Shown piece by piece: positions 1-11,417 of a stretch of 64,000 nucleotides of DNA. A model generated the notes under the pieces. The model did no database searches. It was given only the letters and a program-made list of their open reading frames with translations, and had not been told where the DNA came from. The position numbers and the translations under genes are program-made. This DNA comes from Amanita rubescens (Eukaryota; Basidiomycota; Agaricomycetes; Agaricales; Amanitaceae): positions 806,001-870,000 of the forward strand of contig WION01000006.1 in NCBI GenBank assembly GCA_015039365.1. Reading direction: 5' to 3'. The stretch's first letter is position 1; every line of letters starts with the position of its first letter.

Positions 1-2
1 TG

Positions 3-287
3 ATGGGCGTTAGTTCATTGCCATCTAATGACGCTACTGGAACAAAACCGCCATCTTTGGATCTCTCTGCCCTCCGATCTCAAAATCTTCCGTTCGCGTT
101 GCCGACTCCGTCTTCATGTTCATCTCAACCTGCTCAAAAAAAGCTAAATAAGCAAGAAATTATTCAGCGTGCGCAAGAACGGAAGAAGCATTTGGAGGAA
201 GAGCTGGGGCGTATCAAAATGCAGTTGTGGGAGACGACAATTGAGCAGAGCGTTCTGATTGAGCTGCAGAAGGGGGCGTTACCGTAG
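3..287 (+). CDS. 3' end of an unknown gene with a C-terminal coiled coil
   Basis: An open frame enters from the left edge and stops at 285-287, so only the last 90 or so residues are visible. The first half is Ser/Pro/Leu-rich and looks disordered. The second half (around residues 45-90) is charged and heptad-like, with an ERKKHLEEELGRIK stretch, which predicts a short helical coiled coil. The upstream exons lie outside the window and I do not recognise the protein. The Met near the edge need not be the real start. Confidence 0.45.
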   Translation: MGVSSLPSNDATGTKPPSLDLSALRSQNLPFALPTPSSCSSQPAQKKLNKQEIIQRAQERKKHLEEELGRIKMQLWETTIEQSVLIELQKGALP

Positions 288-408
288 CTACTAGCCGGGG
301 ATAAACCTAAATGTGGATCAATTGAAACGAGTCATACAAAATCCTCGGAATAAATTAAAATGTCCATGTCATAGCCAGATAGCATTGATAGGATCTATCT
401 ATCGTATC

Positions 409-1170
409 ATGGCTCCTCTATTCGTTAACAACTACAAGCCAGGCTCGATACAATCTTCGACAGAGCCTATAACCAACCCATGGAACTTTATCCTCCCCGT
501 TCCCGAATGCATCGAAACCAGCCGTGTCAAACTCGTCCCTTTTGTCCCATCCATCCATGTAGAACCCTGGCACGCAGTGATACACAAGAACCCCACTTTC
601 ATGCAATACGTCCCATTCAAGCTCGATACGTTGGAGGACATTTTTGCCTTCTACCGCACGACAATACACGACGACCCCCATAACTTGTCGTTCGCCATCA
701 TCAACAAAACGGGTGCTGCCTCGAACGACGACAGCGCTCCTGCTGATGGTACAATGGCAGGCATCATCGGTGCGGTGCATTGCATACCCCAGCATCTCAA
801 AGTAGAGATTGGACCTGTCATCATTTTTCCTGCTTATCAGGGCACGCATGTAACCAAGCATGCTATCGGGGCGATGCTCAAGTACTGGTTGGACGTGCCT
901 TCGCAAGGTGGAATGGGGTTCCGACGTGTGGCCTGGACGGCAAATCCGATGAATAAAGCGAGCATAAGGATCGCTGAAAAGATGGGGTTCAAAAGGGAGG
1001 GAGAGATGAGGTGGACGTGGGTCCTGGTAGAGGGAAAACCTGGGAAAAACGTAGACGTAGAGGGTGATAGAGGAGTTGGGAAAGGACGGGATACTGCGGT
1101 TTTGTCTTTGTGTTGTGATGATTGGGAGGATGGACTCAGGGAGCAGGTGCTGAAATTGATAGAGACTTGA
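409..1170 (+). CDS. GNAT-family N-acetyltransferase (RimJ/RimL-like)
   Basis: A single-exon gene of about 253 codons. It fits the acyl-CoA-dependent GNAT fold of the RimJ/RimL type, which moves an acetyl group from acetyl-CoA to an amine. The C-terminal part shows the family's signature: a GPVIIFPAYQGTHV strand and loop (about residues 135-150) followed by ASIRIAEKMGFKREGEMRW (about 185-205). The substrate cannot be told. An upstream in-frame ATG at 313 exists, but the residues between it and 409 look like leader, so 409 was chosen. It converges with the repeat-rich gene at 1272-2516, leaving about 100 bp between the stops. Confidence 0.7.
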   Translation: MAPLFVNNYKPGSIQSSTEPITNPWNFILPVPECIETSRVKLVPFVPSIHVEPWHAVIHKNPTFMQYVPFKLDTLEDIFAFYRTTIHDDPHNLSFAIINKTGAASNDDSAPADGTMAGIIGAVHCIPQHLKVEIGPVIIFPAYQGTHVTKHAIGAMLKYWLDVPSQGGMGFRRVAWTANPMNKASIRIAEKMGFKREGEMRWTWVLVEGKPGKNVDVEGDRGVGKGRDTAVLSLCCDDWEDGLREQVLKLIET

Positions 1171-1271
1171 AAGAATGGTAGTTGGTTCAATGGTATCAAG
1201 TTATAGAAGAATGTCTAAAGGTTTTGTTAGACCAGCTAGATAATAAAAAGCAAAACTTTCGTACGAGTTGT

Positions 1272-2516
1272 TCACGCAAGTCCAAAGCTCTCGTCCCCAA
1301 AACCACCACGGGTCATGCGCCTTGCAGGAGAGAGGTTTATGGGCATGCCTGCACCGCCGCCCATTCCTCCCATACCGCCCATAGGATGAACACCCATACC
1401 TCCCGCGCCGGCATCAATCATACCCATCGGTCCGCCCATACCTCCCATTCCGCCCAAATTCCCAACGTTGCCCATTCCAGCCATGTTACCCATGTTGCCC
1501 ATACCTCCCATACCCCCCATCCCACCTGCCATATTTCCCATATTCCCCATGTTCCCCATATTACCCACCCCAGCCATGCCGCCCATTCCGCCCATCCCCA
1601 TATTACCCATGTTAGCCATATTGCCCATCGCCGCCATGTTCCCCATGTTCCCCATTCCTCCCATGTTGTTCATCGGTCCCATACCCCCCATCCTCGCGGG
1701 AGAGCCTCCAGCATCAGCGCCGTAGAACTGGCCTGGCGGAATCGCGTTGAATGGAGCTCCACCACCAGCACCTACGCCAGGGCCGGGACCTGGTCCGCCA
1801 CCACTCGCGAACGGACTACCACCGTGGGGTTGAGGTGGTGGGCGCATACCCATATTCCCCACTGGAGATGCCGGATATGGGTATTGTCCAGTGGGCCCGG
1901 GACCAGGGGCATGATGCCTAGGCATTGAAGGGGTGGAGTGTATAGACGAATTAAGCTGATGTACACTCGTCAGGTGGAATTCCTGGTGTCCGGAATCGTG
2001 CCGAGCAATGTGTTGAGGATGCTGCTGCTGATGCATTTGATGTACTTGCGCTTGGTGGTGCTGGTGCGCTGCATGTTGAGCTTGTTCTTCCGCTTTTTCC
2101 TCGTCTATTTTCTTCTTGATGGACTCGAGTAGTGGTGTGGGATCATAATATAAATCGGAATGTTCGTCCACCAAAAATCTGGCGAGGTGTAAGAGTTGCA
2201 CTACGCCACAGACGGAGTATGCTTACTGCTGAGTACCGACATCCCACTGTGGTCCTCTGTCCGCTCGAGCGCTCATAAGCATAGAGTTCCATTCAGACGC
2301 ATTTTCCTGTGTACCCTGAGCCTCAAAGAAAGAGAAAGAGAGAGAGAAACGGACTATTGAAGAATTCAATTCCGGGTGGGGCATGTTAATGTCGACTAGA
2401 ATCTTCCTTGAGCGGGCTTGCCTCTTGATCTCTGCTGCAAGTTTGAGGCCAGTACGCTGAGCATAATGCCTTGGTACGGTGACGGTGGTGTTCTTGACTG
2501 GACGGCCAGGTGCCAT
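1272..2516 (-). CDS. Met/Gly/Asn-repeat protein with conserved N-terminal region
   Basis: I do not recognise the family. Exon 1 starts at 2516 and reads into a basic segment ([19 protein letters not shown]). A pyrimidine-rich intron ending near 2310 follows, then [19 protein letters not shown] short intron of about 36 nt near 2203-2240 removes an in-frame TAA and joins to [20 protein letters not shown] and a charged helix. After a His/Gln stretch the C-terminal half is Pro/Gly-rich and then dozens of [12 protein letters not shown] units, roughly 1400-1690, ending with [11 protein letters not shown]. Such low-complexity tails are common in nuclear regulators, but that is inference. The start lies 58 bp from the divergent RNase H2A start. 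A fragment of this gene recurs at 18540-18615. Confidence 0.55.
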
Positions 2517-2574
2517 GACTGTTGGTTGTGGTCAAGTCCAGGTTACTATACACAAGCCACAACTTCAAGGCCTG
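2517..2574. promoter_or_regulatory. 58-bp divergent intergenic promoter
   Basis: Only 58 bp separate the proposed start codons of the minus-strand repeat protein and the plus-strand RNase H2A gene. Both promoters must share or overlap this stretch and the neighbouring 5' coding DNA. No TATA-like box is visible. If the RNase H2A start were at the in-frame ATG at 2479 or 2515, the two genes would overlap head to head instead. Confidence 0.35.
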
Positions 2575-3674
2575 ATGGCGCCCTCCACGCCAGGTCCATC
2601 TCAAGCTCTTCGAGAATCCTACACATATCACTCGCCGAAACCCACAGCGCCAGGACCCTACATCCTTGGGGTCGACGAAGCTGGCCGCGGACCGGTACTT
2701 GGCCCACTTGTGTATGGCGTCGCGTATTGTCCAGCATCCTACACTGAACAATTGGACGAGCTGGGATTTGCAGGTAAGACGTGACGCGACTCGAATATTA
2801 AGAATGACGGCTAAGGAGGGACATAGACTCAAAAACACTAACGCCGGAGACGCGTGCCGCACTGCTCGACACGCTGTGTTCAGACCCCAAAAATCTCGGT
2901 TGGTCTGTCAGAATCGTATCGTAAATTTTGACAGCCACGCGCAATGCACTGTTTTGATTCTTATGTTATATCAGTCCACAAGCTATCTCAAGTGGTATGC
3001 TTCGGCGACCACCAGTGAATCTGAATCGTCAGTCAGAAGAAGCGACAGTGCTTCTTATTCGTGAAGTCATTGAAAGCGGTATCCAACTCTCAGAGGTACA
3101 TTCCGTGGTGCTATTTCAACCTTATGTCATGTCTTAAGCGCTTAGGTCTATGTTGATGCGCTAGGCTCAACAAAAAATTATGAAGCCTACCTCTCCTCCC
3201 TCTTTCCTGGAATTTCGTTCACAGTCGCTGCTAAAGCTGATTCCAAATTTACAATTGTTGGAGCTGCCAGTGTTGCTGCCAAAGTGACACGGGATGAATG
3301 CATCGAAGGGTGGATATTCGAAGAAACAATGGACATAAGCGACGCGGAGATATGGAGCAAAAACGTAGGCTCCGGATACCCGTCCGACCCGAAGACAAAG
3401 GCTTGGCTCGAAAACCATCTTGACCGAACATTCGGGTACCCAAAGATAGTACGATTTTCTTGGGCAACGGTGAAGCATATATTAGAGAAGGATGCCCATA
3501 CTGTGAAATGGTATTTTGCTCGAGTGTCTTCTACGTTGCTCGACTTGACCGTATTGTAGGGTCGATGAAGGACAGGAATCTTTGATCAAGGCATTTGAAA
3601 CAGGACAAGGAAGAGACAAAGATCGATGTAATGTAACGAAAGATCTGAAGCTGACAAGCCTTGGGATACTCTAA
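2575..3674 (+). CDS. RNH201: Ribonuclease H2 catalytic subunit A
   Basis: Catalytic subunit of RNase H2, which cuts the RNA strand of RNA-DNA hybrids and single ribonucleotides in DNA. Exons by splice consensus and frame: 2575-2773, 2827-2920, 2975-3095, 3146-3510, 3560-3674. Near residue 25 is [13 protein letters not shown], the type 2 RNase H motif carrying the first catalytic Asp and Glu. [10 protein letters not shown] follows across intron 1, VYVDALGS supplies the next acidic residue, and [25 protein letters not shown] is the conserved helix region, including the C-terminal catalytic Asp. [14 protein letters not shown] and the FSW motif complete the family pattern. Length (about 298 aa) fits. 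The start at 2575 keeps a short Ser/Pro-rich leader. All introns keep frame and no lesion was seen. Confidence 0.92.
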
Positions 3675-4474
3675 CCCTTGTATGTGACTGTCCTTTGTGG
3701 GCTGCGCGCGGTCGCAATCCTACAGATAGTCAGACTGAATTATCACCTCCGCACGTCCTCTTTGGATTCTCCAGAACACTGGAATTATACACATGTAATT
3801 TCTTTACAAGATAAGCGTTAGCCTCGCCTGGCGCCTTTTGATGCCTTTCCATTCCCCTTGATCGGTGGATCTATCCGATAGTAGGCGGAATAACAGCCAA
3901 CGGACGTCGAAAACGTAAAGTATAGCCACGGCACTGGGCTCGGAAATGACCGAGATTTGACTGCACACTCTTGCACTTGAGGTGTGGGCCACCGCTTCGC
4001 GTGGCATGGTCCGAGGCCATGTTCACTTACACAGCTTCATATATGGCAGTGCAGGCAATTATGAGATGTAGGAAAAGGATTATAACTTTGTAAATCCATG
4101 TCTTTTTTTTTAAAATAAAATAAGATTGAGGCCATGGCCCACGAAATTTTAGGGAGACAATAAAAGAGTGTTTTGGCAGGTCGATCGTGATGGCGCAATA
4201 GAGGCTATATCACAGCTGGGGAGGCCGGATTTTGCTGCTTGCAAAATCCAGTGAAAACACATTACTCGATGTTTAAATTTAGCCACGCGTTTCACAAGCA
4301 GGAAAACTTTAATTTTCAATAAGGGTTTTGCTGGCACTAATATACATTGGAATCTTTACATTCTTTTCATTGCAATACATTATGTTTTGCATTGCATTTT
4401 ACCATATGCAGAACACATCCAACATCTGAAGTCTGGCCATATGCAAAACTTTTGATTTTATTTTGAATTGTGCA
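3675..4474. other. Intergenic region without a supported gene
   Basis: About 800 bp of AT-rich DNA with a T/A homopolymer stretch near 4096-4125. Only short, unconserved open frames occur here. Nothing resembling a tRNA, terminal repeat or conserved coding segment was recognised. Confidence 0.6.
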
Positions 4475-4924
4475 TTAACACGCAGCCTGCCATGTTGTGC
4501 TTATAAGACCGAGAACTTCGGCCTCGGAATGACACGGCGTGCTCACTTTCCACAATTCTAAAGTGTGAGGATCAACGTTCTTTAAAATGCTCAGTGCTCG
4601 CGCTCTTTGAACAACTTCCTTTAGGTCGCCAACCACAGGACAATCGCGCTCGACCATAACTAGAAAACTAGAAAGACAGCCTTCAATAAGACAATTAAGC
4701 TGGGAGGGCCATACTGGTCCGAGATTTCGACCATAGCTGCACTGAAGGCAAGGAGGATTAGGGTCGATTCGCTTTCGGTAAGACAATTGAGCTGGCGAGA
4801 GCCCGCGATATGAAGCACCCTGCGGAAAGGAGACCTGATGCGTGAGCAGTGACTAGTGACTCACGCAGGCAACCCGTACATCGACCGAGGGGTATACGTT
4901 CTGGTATTCGATGAAGCGTGGCAT
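4475..4924 (-). CDS. Small two-exon hypothetical protein
   Basis: Not recognised. Exon A (4924-4865) begins at an ATG giving MPRFIEYQNVYPSV, and exon B (4819-4475) reads from GASYRGLSPAQ to a stop. They are joined by a 45-nt phase-0 intron with GTGAGT and CAG ends. The product would be about 134 aa with six Cys, several in CxxC-like spacing (CLQC), but no clear zinc-binding pattern. The open frame continues upstream of the chosen ATG through PPKLVYSEYEQCH, so the gene may be longer or a decayed fragment of something larger. It lies just downstream of the HNH gene on the same strand. Confidence 0.35.
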
Positions 4925-5047
4925 CGCGTGACATTGCTCATACTCTGAGTAGACGAGCTTTGGTGGATAGCGTATTGTGCAGTATCATGCTATGTAATAG
5001 ATTAATTAACACCTGACATTGTAATACCTTCTAATGAGATCTTTGTT

Positions 5048-6374
5048 TCATGCCCCGATGCAGATAGGGCTTGACGTCGATCTCAAGAGAGCATGGGTCA
5101 AGATATCGAATGAACTGCCATCAGTTGCCAACACGTCCAAATCATCCGTGTCGCGATCAAACTCATCAATGCATTCCCCTGCGCCTGAAAGATGGGCAAC
5201 CTTGGCACAAGCTGCATGTAAGGCAAGGAGTTGTGGAGAAGGATAGGGAAGAATAGAGGGGTCCGGGGAAGTAAATGTGACCTCGTCTGGTACTTCCTCG
5301 GTGGAATCGAAGGTCGTTCTTACACGGTAGCGGTTCTCGACTTCCTGAGGTTTGCGATGGTATTAGGTACGCAAGCCCAATAATTGCAATACCCACTGTG
5401 CCTTCAAGCCACAACTCCAGGCGATCGAAATAATCATGCGCGTTTTTTTCCATTTAAAGAGGGAGTGAACTTTGGGGCCATTGATTTTTTCAACATCGTA
5501 ACCGAAACGCGACAAGACGGCCAAAACAGAGGCCGCGTACTCCTTCTGTGAAGGGTGAGCTTCATAGTGGCGGAAGAAAATTTAACGAAACGCTTTTACT
5601 GGAGAGCTCGTGCGTGTGTCAGATACATCGAAATAAGTAGAATCCGGCAAAATATGAGCCAGCTCGGTGTGTACCGGGTTGCCCGCAGCGTGAATCACCC
5701 GGCGATCAACGAGAGATCCTTTATATGCTTCCATATCGTATTTTCCAGTCACCACACATTTGTAGCCATCTCGAATGAGAGCCTGCGGGAAAACATGAAG
5801 CATTACGCAATTGATACCGGGATATACGCCACTGACCTGCTTCTTCGCCTCAGTATGAGTCTCCGGTGCCTCTTTAATCAATGCCTTTATGTCTAACTTA
5901 GTCTTGTCAAACGAAGGGCGACTCGGGTGATCAGATGGAACTGGTGTCCGCCCCTTGAACTTCCTGACTGAGCGTGAAGTCAACGATTATGTAGTGTTGA
6001 GTGAAGCCGACCCTGAACTTAAGCTTACATGGGCGAATGTACCAATTGAAAAAGCATTTTCCAAGATTTGATAGATTGTTTTCATCTTGTCCGCAGGAAT
6101 GAATTACCCTGATGACCTCTGCAAGCGCAAGTGGGGTGGGAGCATGGAGAATTAAATAGCCAAGAATCCGCGCGTATATACAATCCTGATCACTTGTGGC
6201 ATTGCTTTCAAGGGTACGACAAATACGATATGCACTGAGAGCGTTTGGTAGATGATCCAATTTGGCATCTTTTTCAGGAGGGAGAGGCTGCCCAGACTCG
6301 GGCTCAGGTTCGGGGTTGGGCATATCACCAACCACTTGGACGACGTGGGCCACCGCTGCGAGGTTGGCCGTCAT
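5048..6374 (-). pseudogene. HNH-endonuclease-like protein with a frame break
   Basis: Matches the agaricomycete HNH family. Exon 1 (6374-6029) encodes an N-terminal helical region ending FNWYIRP. Exon 2 from 5967 carries ALIRDGYKCVVTG and TELAHILPDSTYFD, the Cys/His core of the HNH motif, after an in-frame 54-nt intron. A further intron leads to KEYAASVLAVLSRFGYD and KVHSLF; another between about 5328 and 5382 leads to the acidic C-terminus ending SPICIGA at 5048. Between KVHSLF and MEKNAHDYFDRLELWLE the frame slips at about 5453. Relatives usually have a few more residues here, so a small deletion (10 nt would fit) probably broke the gene. An assembly deletion is the alternative. Function in this family is largely unknown. 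Confidence 0.6.
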
Positions 6375-7166
6375 GTGACGTATGGAGCGCGGCAGAACCC
6401 GCAACGGGGTTTTCCAGATTTTCGGTAACCAATAAATGTCTATCAACGAAGTGGAAAACATATAGAAAGCTCTACTAGCAGTTCCCAAGTAGCTGACCGC
6501 CCTTCTGCAGAAACAGGAAAAATAACTACCGGTTCCAGTTCCACACAAGCGAAGAGCGCAGCAAATGAAACAACCAGCCAGTAACCTTGCAGCGTAATGA
6601 GGGGAGCGCTTAGCGCTATCCTTCATTGAATAACATGAGTCCGTGACACCGTCCCAGTCCAGGGGAATGTGCAAGAGTTGATGGAGTATTTCTGTACTAT
6701 GCACCAGACCCGACAAATGGAATTAGAATGATTCTTGCTCGCTCCCATCCGTTAAAGGTAAAGTTTCCATGTTGAATGATCGGCCACGCAGGGTGTGGTA
6801 GAAAGGAGATGCGTCGCAGTCGTGTGTTTCTATTCATGGGATGAAGAGAGGGAAACGGCAGGCCATCACATTTATTGTGCCGGCAATGAACAGGAGTACG
6901 TGAACGCCTCAGACATTGGAGGCACAATGGACAACTATTGATTGTCCATCTGAGCAGTCACCTGGCAGCGAATAACAACATGTTGAAGGGATGAAGGCAT
7001 ATATATGTCACATAAGGCATTACACAAATCGCGACACGCTATCCTTTATCAGAAAAACTTGCGATTAATTCTCAGGATACATTATTTTGCGAGATCCAGT
7101 ACGTTGAGAAACACGATCTTTACGAACAAACAAAGCAGATGGGAGGGGGGAGTGGGCGTAAATGGG
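6375..7166. other. Intergenic region without a supported gene
   Basis: Open frames continue upstream of the HNH start (to 6716) and another lies at 6697-6927 on the minus strand. Their sequence looks non-coding: no domain, mixed Cys/Arg-rich composition, no plausible splice partner. The stretch probably holds the HNH promoter and the downstream region of the RRM gene. Confidence 0.5.
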
Positions 7167-8544
7167 TTACGCATAGTTGGAAGAGGTTCTGGTGGTAGGG
7201 CCCGGGATTGGGTATGAAGGGGGAATCACAGGATTTTCGTCTTCTCCGTCAGAGTGGATGCATCTGTATTGATAGGGATCGTCATCGTCAACATCACCAA
7301 AGTCATACTTGATAGCATCTTGAGTTAAGACGGCGTTGGGATTCGTGAACGTGTTGAACGCCGTTTTGAGGGGGATGTCTCCCGGAACACCGTTCGGGGT
7401 CAGTGCGTGTCGTGTCTGGATGTCTCGGATAACGCCGGTTAAGGCGCCATGGTCTGTACGCTTCGTGTAGGAGGAATATCTCAGGTAAGGCAGTTTCAAA
7501 TCTAAAATCCGCGTTTAAAAACAGAACCTCGAAACGTAAAGACACGTACAATACAAAACCGTAGCCGCTCTCGCTCTCCTTGACGTATCGAGTAAATGTC
7601 CGGACACTGCGAATGGCCCCAAAAGGCACAGCGAGCGCATATAGTTGCTCTTCAGGAAAATAAGGAGGTGGGCCATTGATATAAACGTTAGGTGTCTTAT
7701 GGGAGCTATCGATACTGATACAGTCGTTGAGATAAATATCTCGGGAGTTGGAAGGCGCTAACTGCTCGGCAATGCTTTCCTCTGCTATATGGGAATGTTG
7801 GGTCGTCTCCTTGGGGACTACGACAGGCTGCGAAGGAGTTGGCTTAGTAGGGGGACCTGGCGCTTCGCTGTCAGAGGTGACGTCCAGGAGAGGGATGGTT
7901 TGCTGCAAGGGAGCTGGCGGCAATTGAGGCAAAAAAATGACATCCGATACATTAGCCGTCTTTTGCTGTTGTGTAACAGTAGGGGAGACATGAACATCCT
8001 CAGGAACATGTTCAGAGTCGGGCGTTGTTCATAAGGGTCAAGGAATTGTCGATATAGCATTGAATATAAACAAACCTGTCGATGTATGCGCACTGGGCAC
8101 AGCGTTTTCAAGACCAAGCGAAGACAAAAAGATCTCGACGTCGGAGGACTTCGAGTCCTCCAACTCTCCGTCCTCTTGAGATCCAGAAGAGGGTTCCTTG
8201 CTAATGTGAGACGAGTCGCTCTTTGGACTCACGACTGCAGTGGTACTAGGCGTGTCTGCAGGCAAAGACAAAGCGGTTGGAACCGCCGGTATACATAGAG
8301 GAGAAAGTTCTGGGAGACGCGCAGGAGTAGCGAGTGATGACGGGTCCTTCTCGCGGACCACAGTGGGAGGCGTCGGTCGAACTAGAGCACGAGTGAAAGC
8401 TGCGTTTGATTGGAACGCAAGAGCCGTCTGAGAAGCATGACAAGATAAAGATAGAGGAGCGACAACTTTGCTTGGGTGCGAGGCTGTAGAACAAGGCCGG
8501 GAGCCCGATACAGTGGTAGAATTAGACAGCTGGTTGTTGGCCAT
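7167..8544 (-). pseudogene. RRM-domain protein, apparently frame-damaged
   Basis: The N-terminal part (from the ATG at 8544) is Ser/Thr/Pro-rich and disordered, with an acidic SQEDGELEDSKSSDVE patch. A second segment (about 7932-7560) leads to the first half of an RNA-recognition motif: NVYINGPPPYF as beta1/RNP2, then FGAIRSVRTFTRYVKESESGYGFVLFET, which contains the RNP1 strand. After an intron near 7500-7550 the RRM's second half is not recognisable. The frame that gives a sensible acidic C-terminus (DFGDVDDDDPYQYR to the stop at 7167) is offset by one base. The junction near 8000-8060 also lacks a splice pair that keeps frame. I infer a decayed RRM gene; complex splicing is possible. Confidence 0.45.
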
Positions 8545-8859
8545 ATTAAAGAAGTGATTAATCAAATGCTAGAGGATGCAAGAGGCCGAAGCGGTGGCTT
8601 GGTAATGCGGACAGGCGATATTGCGTACAAGGACACGTATACGATAGCGATAGCAATAGAATTAAGGGTAATAGCGGCGTCGGCTAGGGCGGGTAAAGGC
8701 TAGGACGGATAGTCGGTGGTAGGGAAGAGGGGTTTCGTGCGGTGAGTACGAAAGTTGAGGCAGGATAGTCATGAAACATAGCTGGTCAGCACAATTGAAC
8801 GGTTTAGATTGGGAACACATACCTTGTGTAGGTGTTATGTCGATGAGAGAAGATGAACA

Positions 8860-9240
8860 GATTTGGGGAGGCAGAGGACACAGCAACTGACGGAATAATC
8901 CATATCGGTCGCGTCTTCTTTATCACCGGGAATGTTGACATCTTTGTCTTCTTCGTCAGAGTGGAAATATCTGTATTGATAGGAATCGTCATCATCAACA
9001 TCACGAAAGTTCGAGACAGACTCTACATACTCGGTATCGTCTTGATCTTTTGTTAAATGGGAAGTTAAGAGGGTGTTGGTAAAGAGGCGTGACCTAGCAC
9101 TTAGGTGTTGCGTCTCGCCGCACGACCTGTGTTATGTCTCGCGTCTGTCCGGGGACGTTTGTGCCGGAAAATGCCGTGCGCACTAGTGTGTCTCGGGTCT
9201 CGCCGGCCAATTGGTCAGTTAAAGCCGCACCAGGAAGAGG
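8860..9240 (-). pseudogene. Remnant of a second RRM-gene C-terminus
   Basis: Read on the minus strand, about 9070-8880 encodes FRDVDDDDSYQYRYFHSDEED, clearly related to FGDVDDDDPYQYRCIHSDGED in the neighbouring RRM gene. About 9090-9240 holds a second piece resembling the region before it, in another frame. No RRM core or start is present. This is best read as the eroded end of a tandem paralogue. Similarity also shows at DNA level over the Asp-repeat and the TATCAATACAG motif. Confidence 0.45.
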
Positions 9241-9527
9241 CCTGAGTCCTTTCAACAGGCCTCGGAACCATGACTGAAGATGAACCCGTAAACGTTAATC
9301 TGCTATCTCCTGGCCTCTGAGACTTGGAAATTCAGAGGAGGCGATGACGACGAATTTCTAATTTCGGCATCTAGGCTTAGGTCCCTATTTCCACTGACAG
9401 TGAGACATTCAGTTGCTGCCCCGCGCCACCAAGGTGAATTCTATCGTCTTATGTAGCTACCTTTGACAAGTCATAGTTCAATTACTCTAGCAATTTCTGA
9501 GACCCTATCGCGCGGAACCTGAACTCC

Positions 9528-11148
9528 ATGACACAACAAGTTCTCTCATGCGCTGATCTCGTTAATCTGATATGCCGACAGTGCGATAAGGCTTCCCTCA
9601 CCTCGCTAGCTCGCACTAAGCGGAACATCTCGGAAATTACTCTTGACGTTTTATGGCGTTCAATTCCAGACATTGGACCTCTCATACGTTGCATGCCCGA
9701 GGATCTTTGGGAGGAACGAGAAGAGTCTAAAAAGCGCATCGAGCTGGTAATTACTCTGCTTCCTTGTATCCGAACATGACTATTCAGTGGGCAGGCAGAC
9801 ATTCCGAAGATTAATTCTTTCAACTGACTGGGAGAGGTTTGAAATCAACGCTATGCGCATTAGGCAGCTCGGGGTTACAGATCCTTTTGTTACCGAATAT
9901 ATTCTGGACATAGACGTATACGGTGCGCTGGCTTGTGCATCTGTCGGAAGGACACCCCTACTTCCTGGCCTTGTGAGCGTTCGCTGGACACCGCAGGCTG
10001 ACGTTGAATATCCACACATCGGGCTTTTCCTTTCGCAATCTATTCAAAGCTTAGCACTTGGCATAACAGGGGAAGGGGATCATGATACTTCTGTCAAAAT
10101 GCGGCTGTCCCTTCTACCCCAACTGGTTTCAGCCTGCCCCCATATGTCGCACTTAATCCTGTGTAATGAACATGACCTGAGCCAGCCCCCTCGGCAAGAA
10201 ATTGAACGTGCCCTTTCTGCGATAAGACAGTGGCCGTCTTTGCGCAGCTTGGAAATGGGGGGCCTCCCTGATTTATTGACGTTATGTGTTGCCAAATTTC
10301 CCGTCCTACGGAAGTTGATAGTTGACAAACCCCATGAAACTGGACGTTTGGCTGTGCCTGTGAAAGGGTTCGCCAAGCTGGAACATCTAGACATCAGATT
10401 TTCGACAGTCGAATTTTCGGCCACACTTTTCACCTGTATGTCTGGAACGCCTCTTCGGACATTGCGATTGGAGCTTGGCCGTGACCCGGAAAGTCATCAA
10501 TTGTCAGAATTGTTCATGGCAATGCAACACGGCATTGCTCACAGTTCTCTACAACTTCTTCACATCAGCTATGGAGACGAAACCGTCCTTGTGGAAGGGG
10601 ACCGTTCAATCACATTTGGGGTGCTGTCGCCCCTGTTAGTATTTACAGATCTCTCTGAAGTGTCCATTGAGGTCAACCACGAATTTCACATCGGCACCAA
10701 GGATTTGCAGGTCATGGCCTCGAAGTGGCCTCACCTTCAAACCTTGGAATTGATATCACTCGGACCCTCGGAATACTGGCCACAGATTACTATCAGTGAT
10801 ATTAAATCTCTTGTGCAACATATGCCGTCGCTGGAGAACTTGACAATATCCTTTGATGCTTCGGAAGTGTGTCTTAATGCGCAAAAGCCTGGAGGTGGTG
10901 TGCGCAACGAAAAGACCCGTACTCTTGGCGTCTTACATTCACCTATTGGCTCGCCCGGCAAGGTGGCTGCTTTTCTATCGGATATAGTCCCAAATCTGCG
11001 CTCAATTAACATATTCCAATATGATGAGGATGATGATGTCCTAAATGATTTTGAAGAATTTGAACGAAAGTGGAAAGAAGCAGAGGAATATGTTAAACTT
11101 TTCTCATTGGTACGGACGCAGGAAAGGATGAGCCAAAGTCTACGTTGA
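9528..11148 (+). pseudogene. F-box/LRR-like protein, copy 1, with a one-base frame break
   Basis: Paralogue of the intact gene at 14012-15694, with high DNA identity along its length. The N-terminus holds the F-box-like helix segment (LSCADLVNLICRQCDKASL, then SEITLDVLWRSIPDIGPLI). The rest is a leucine-rich-repeat-like region. At 9771-9780 one extra base relative to copy 2 (most simply one A in the AA at 9773-9774) creates a TGA; removing it restores CIRHDYSVGRQT, which aligns with copy 2. The downstream frame stays open to 11148. F-box proteins recruit substrates to SCF ubiquitin ligases; the target is unknown. This is either a young pseudogene or an assembly error. Copy 1 also lacks about ten residues near 10350 that copy 2 has. 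Confidence 0.7.
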
Positions 11149-11417
11149 AACATGTATATTCGAGTAATGTAAAGACGCATCAGATAACGGTGGAGAAACT
11201 GAACGGGGGTAACTGCTCTTGTTCAACAGAAGCTTTGCCATACTTTGGCGAACCAGCCGTTCAACATGTTACATTGTTACACGAAACATAACGGGCTCCC
11301 CAAGTTGACTGTTAGAATGCGTGAATGTGCCTCTGAGTCAGTGGCTCGCTAGTTTCGCGGTGGCTACACCTGGGCCTGAGTTTCATTTGCCATTAAGCCT
11401 GCCCTGATAGCCGCCCG

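Noticed and set aside
418..906. Minus-strand frame of 162 codons
   Set aside because: It overlaps the GNAT acetyltransferase completely and shows no motif; the plus strand carries the conserved domain.
1182..1928. Plus-strand frame of 248 codons rich in His/Ser/Thr repeats
   Set aside because: It is the antisense shadow of the NMG/GMG codon repeats of the minus-strand gene; no start context or domain supports it.
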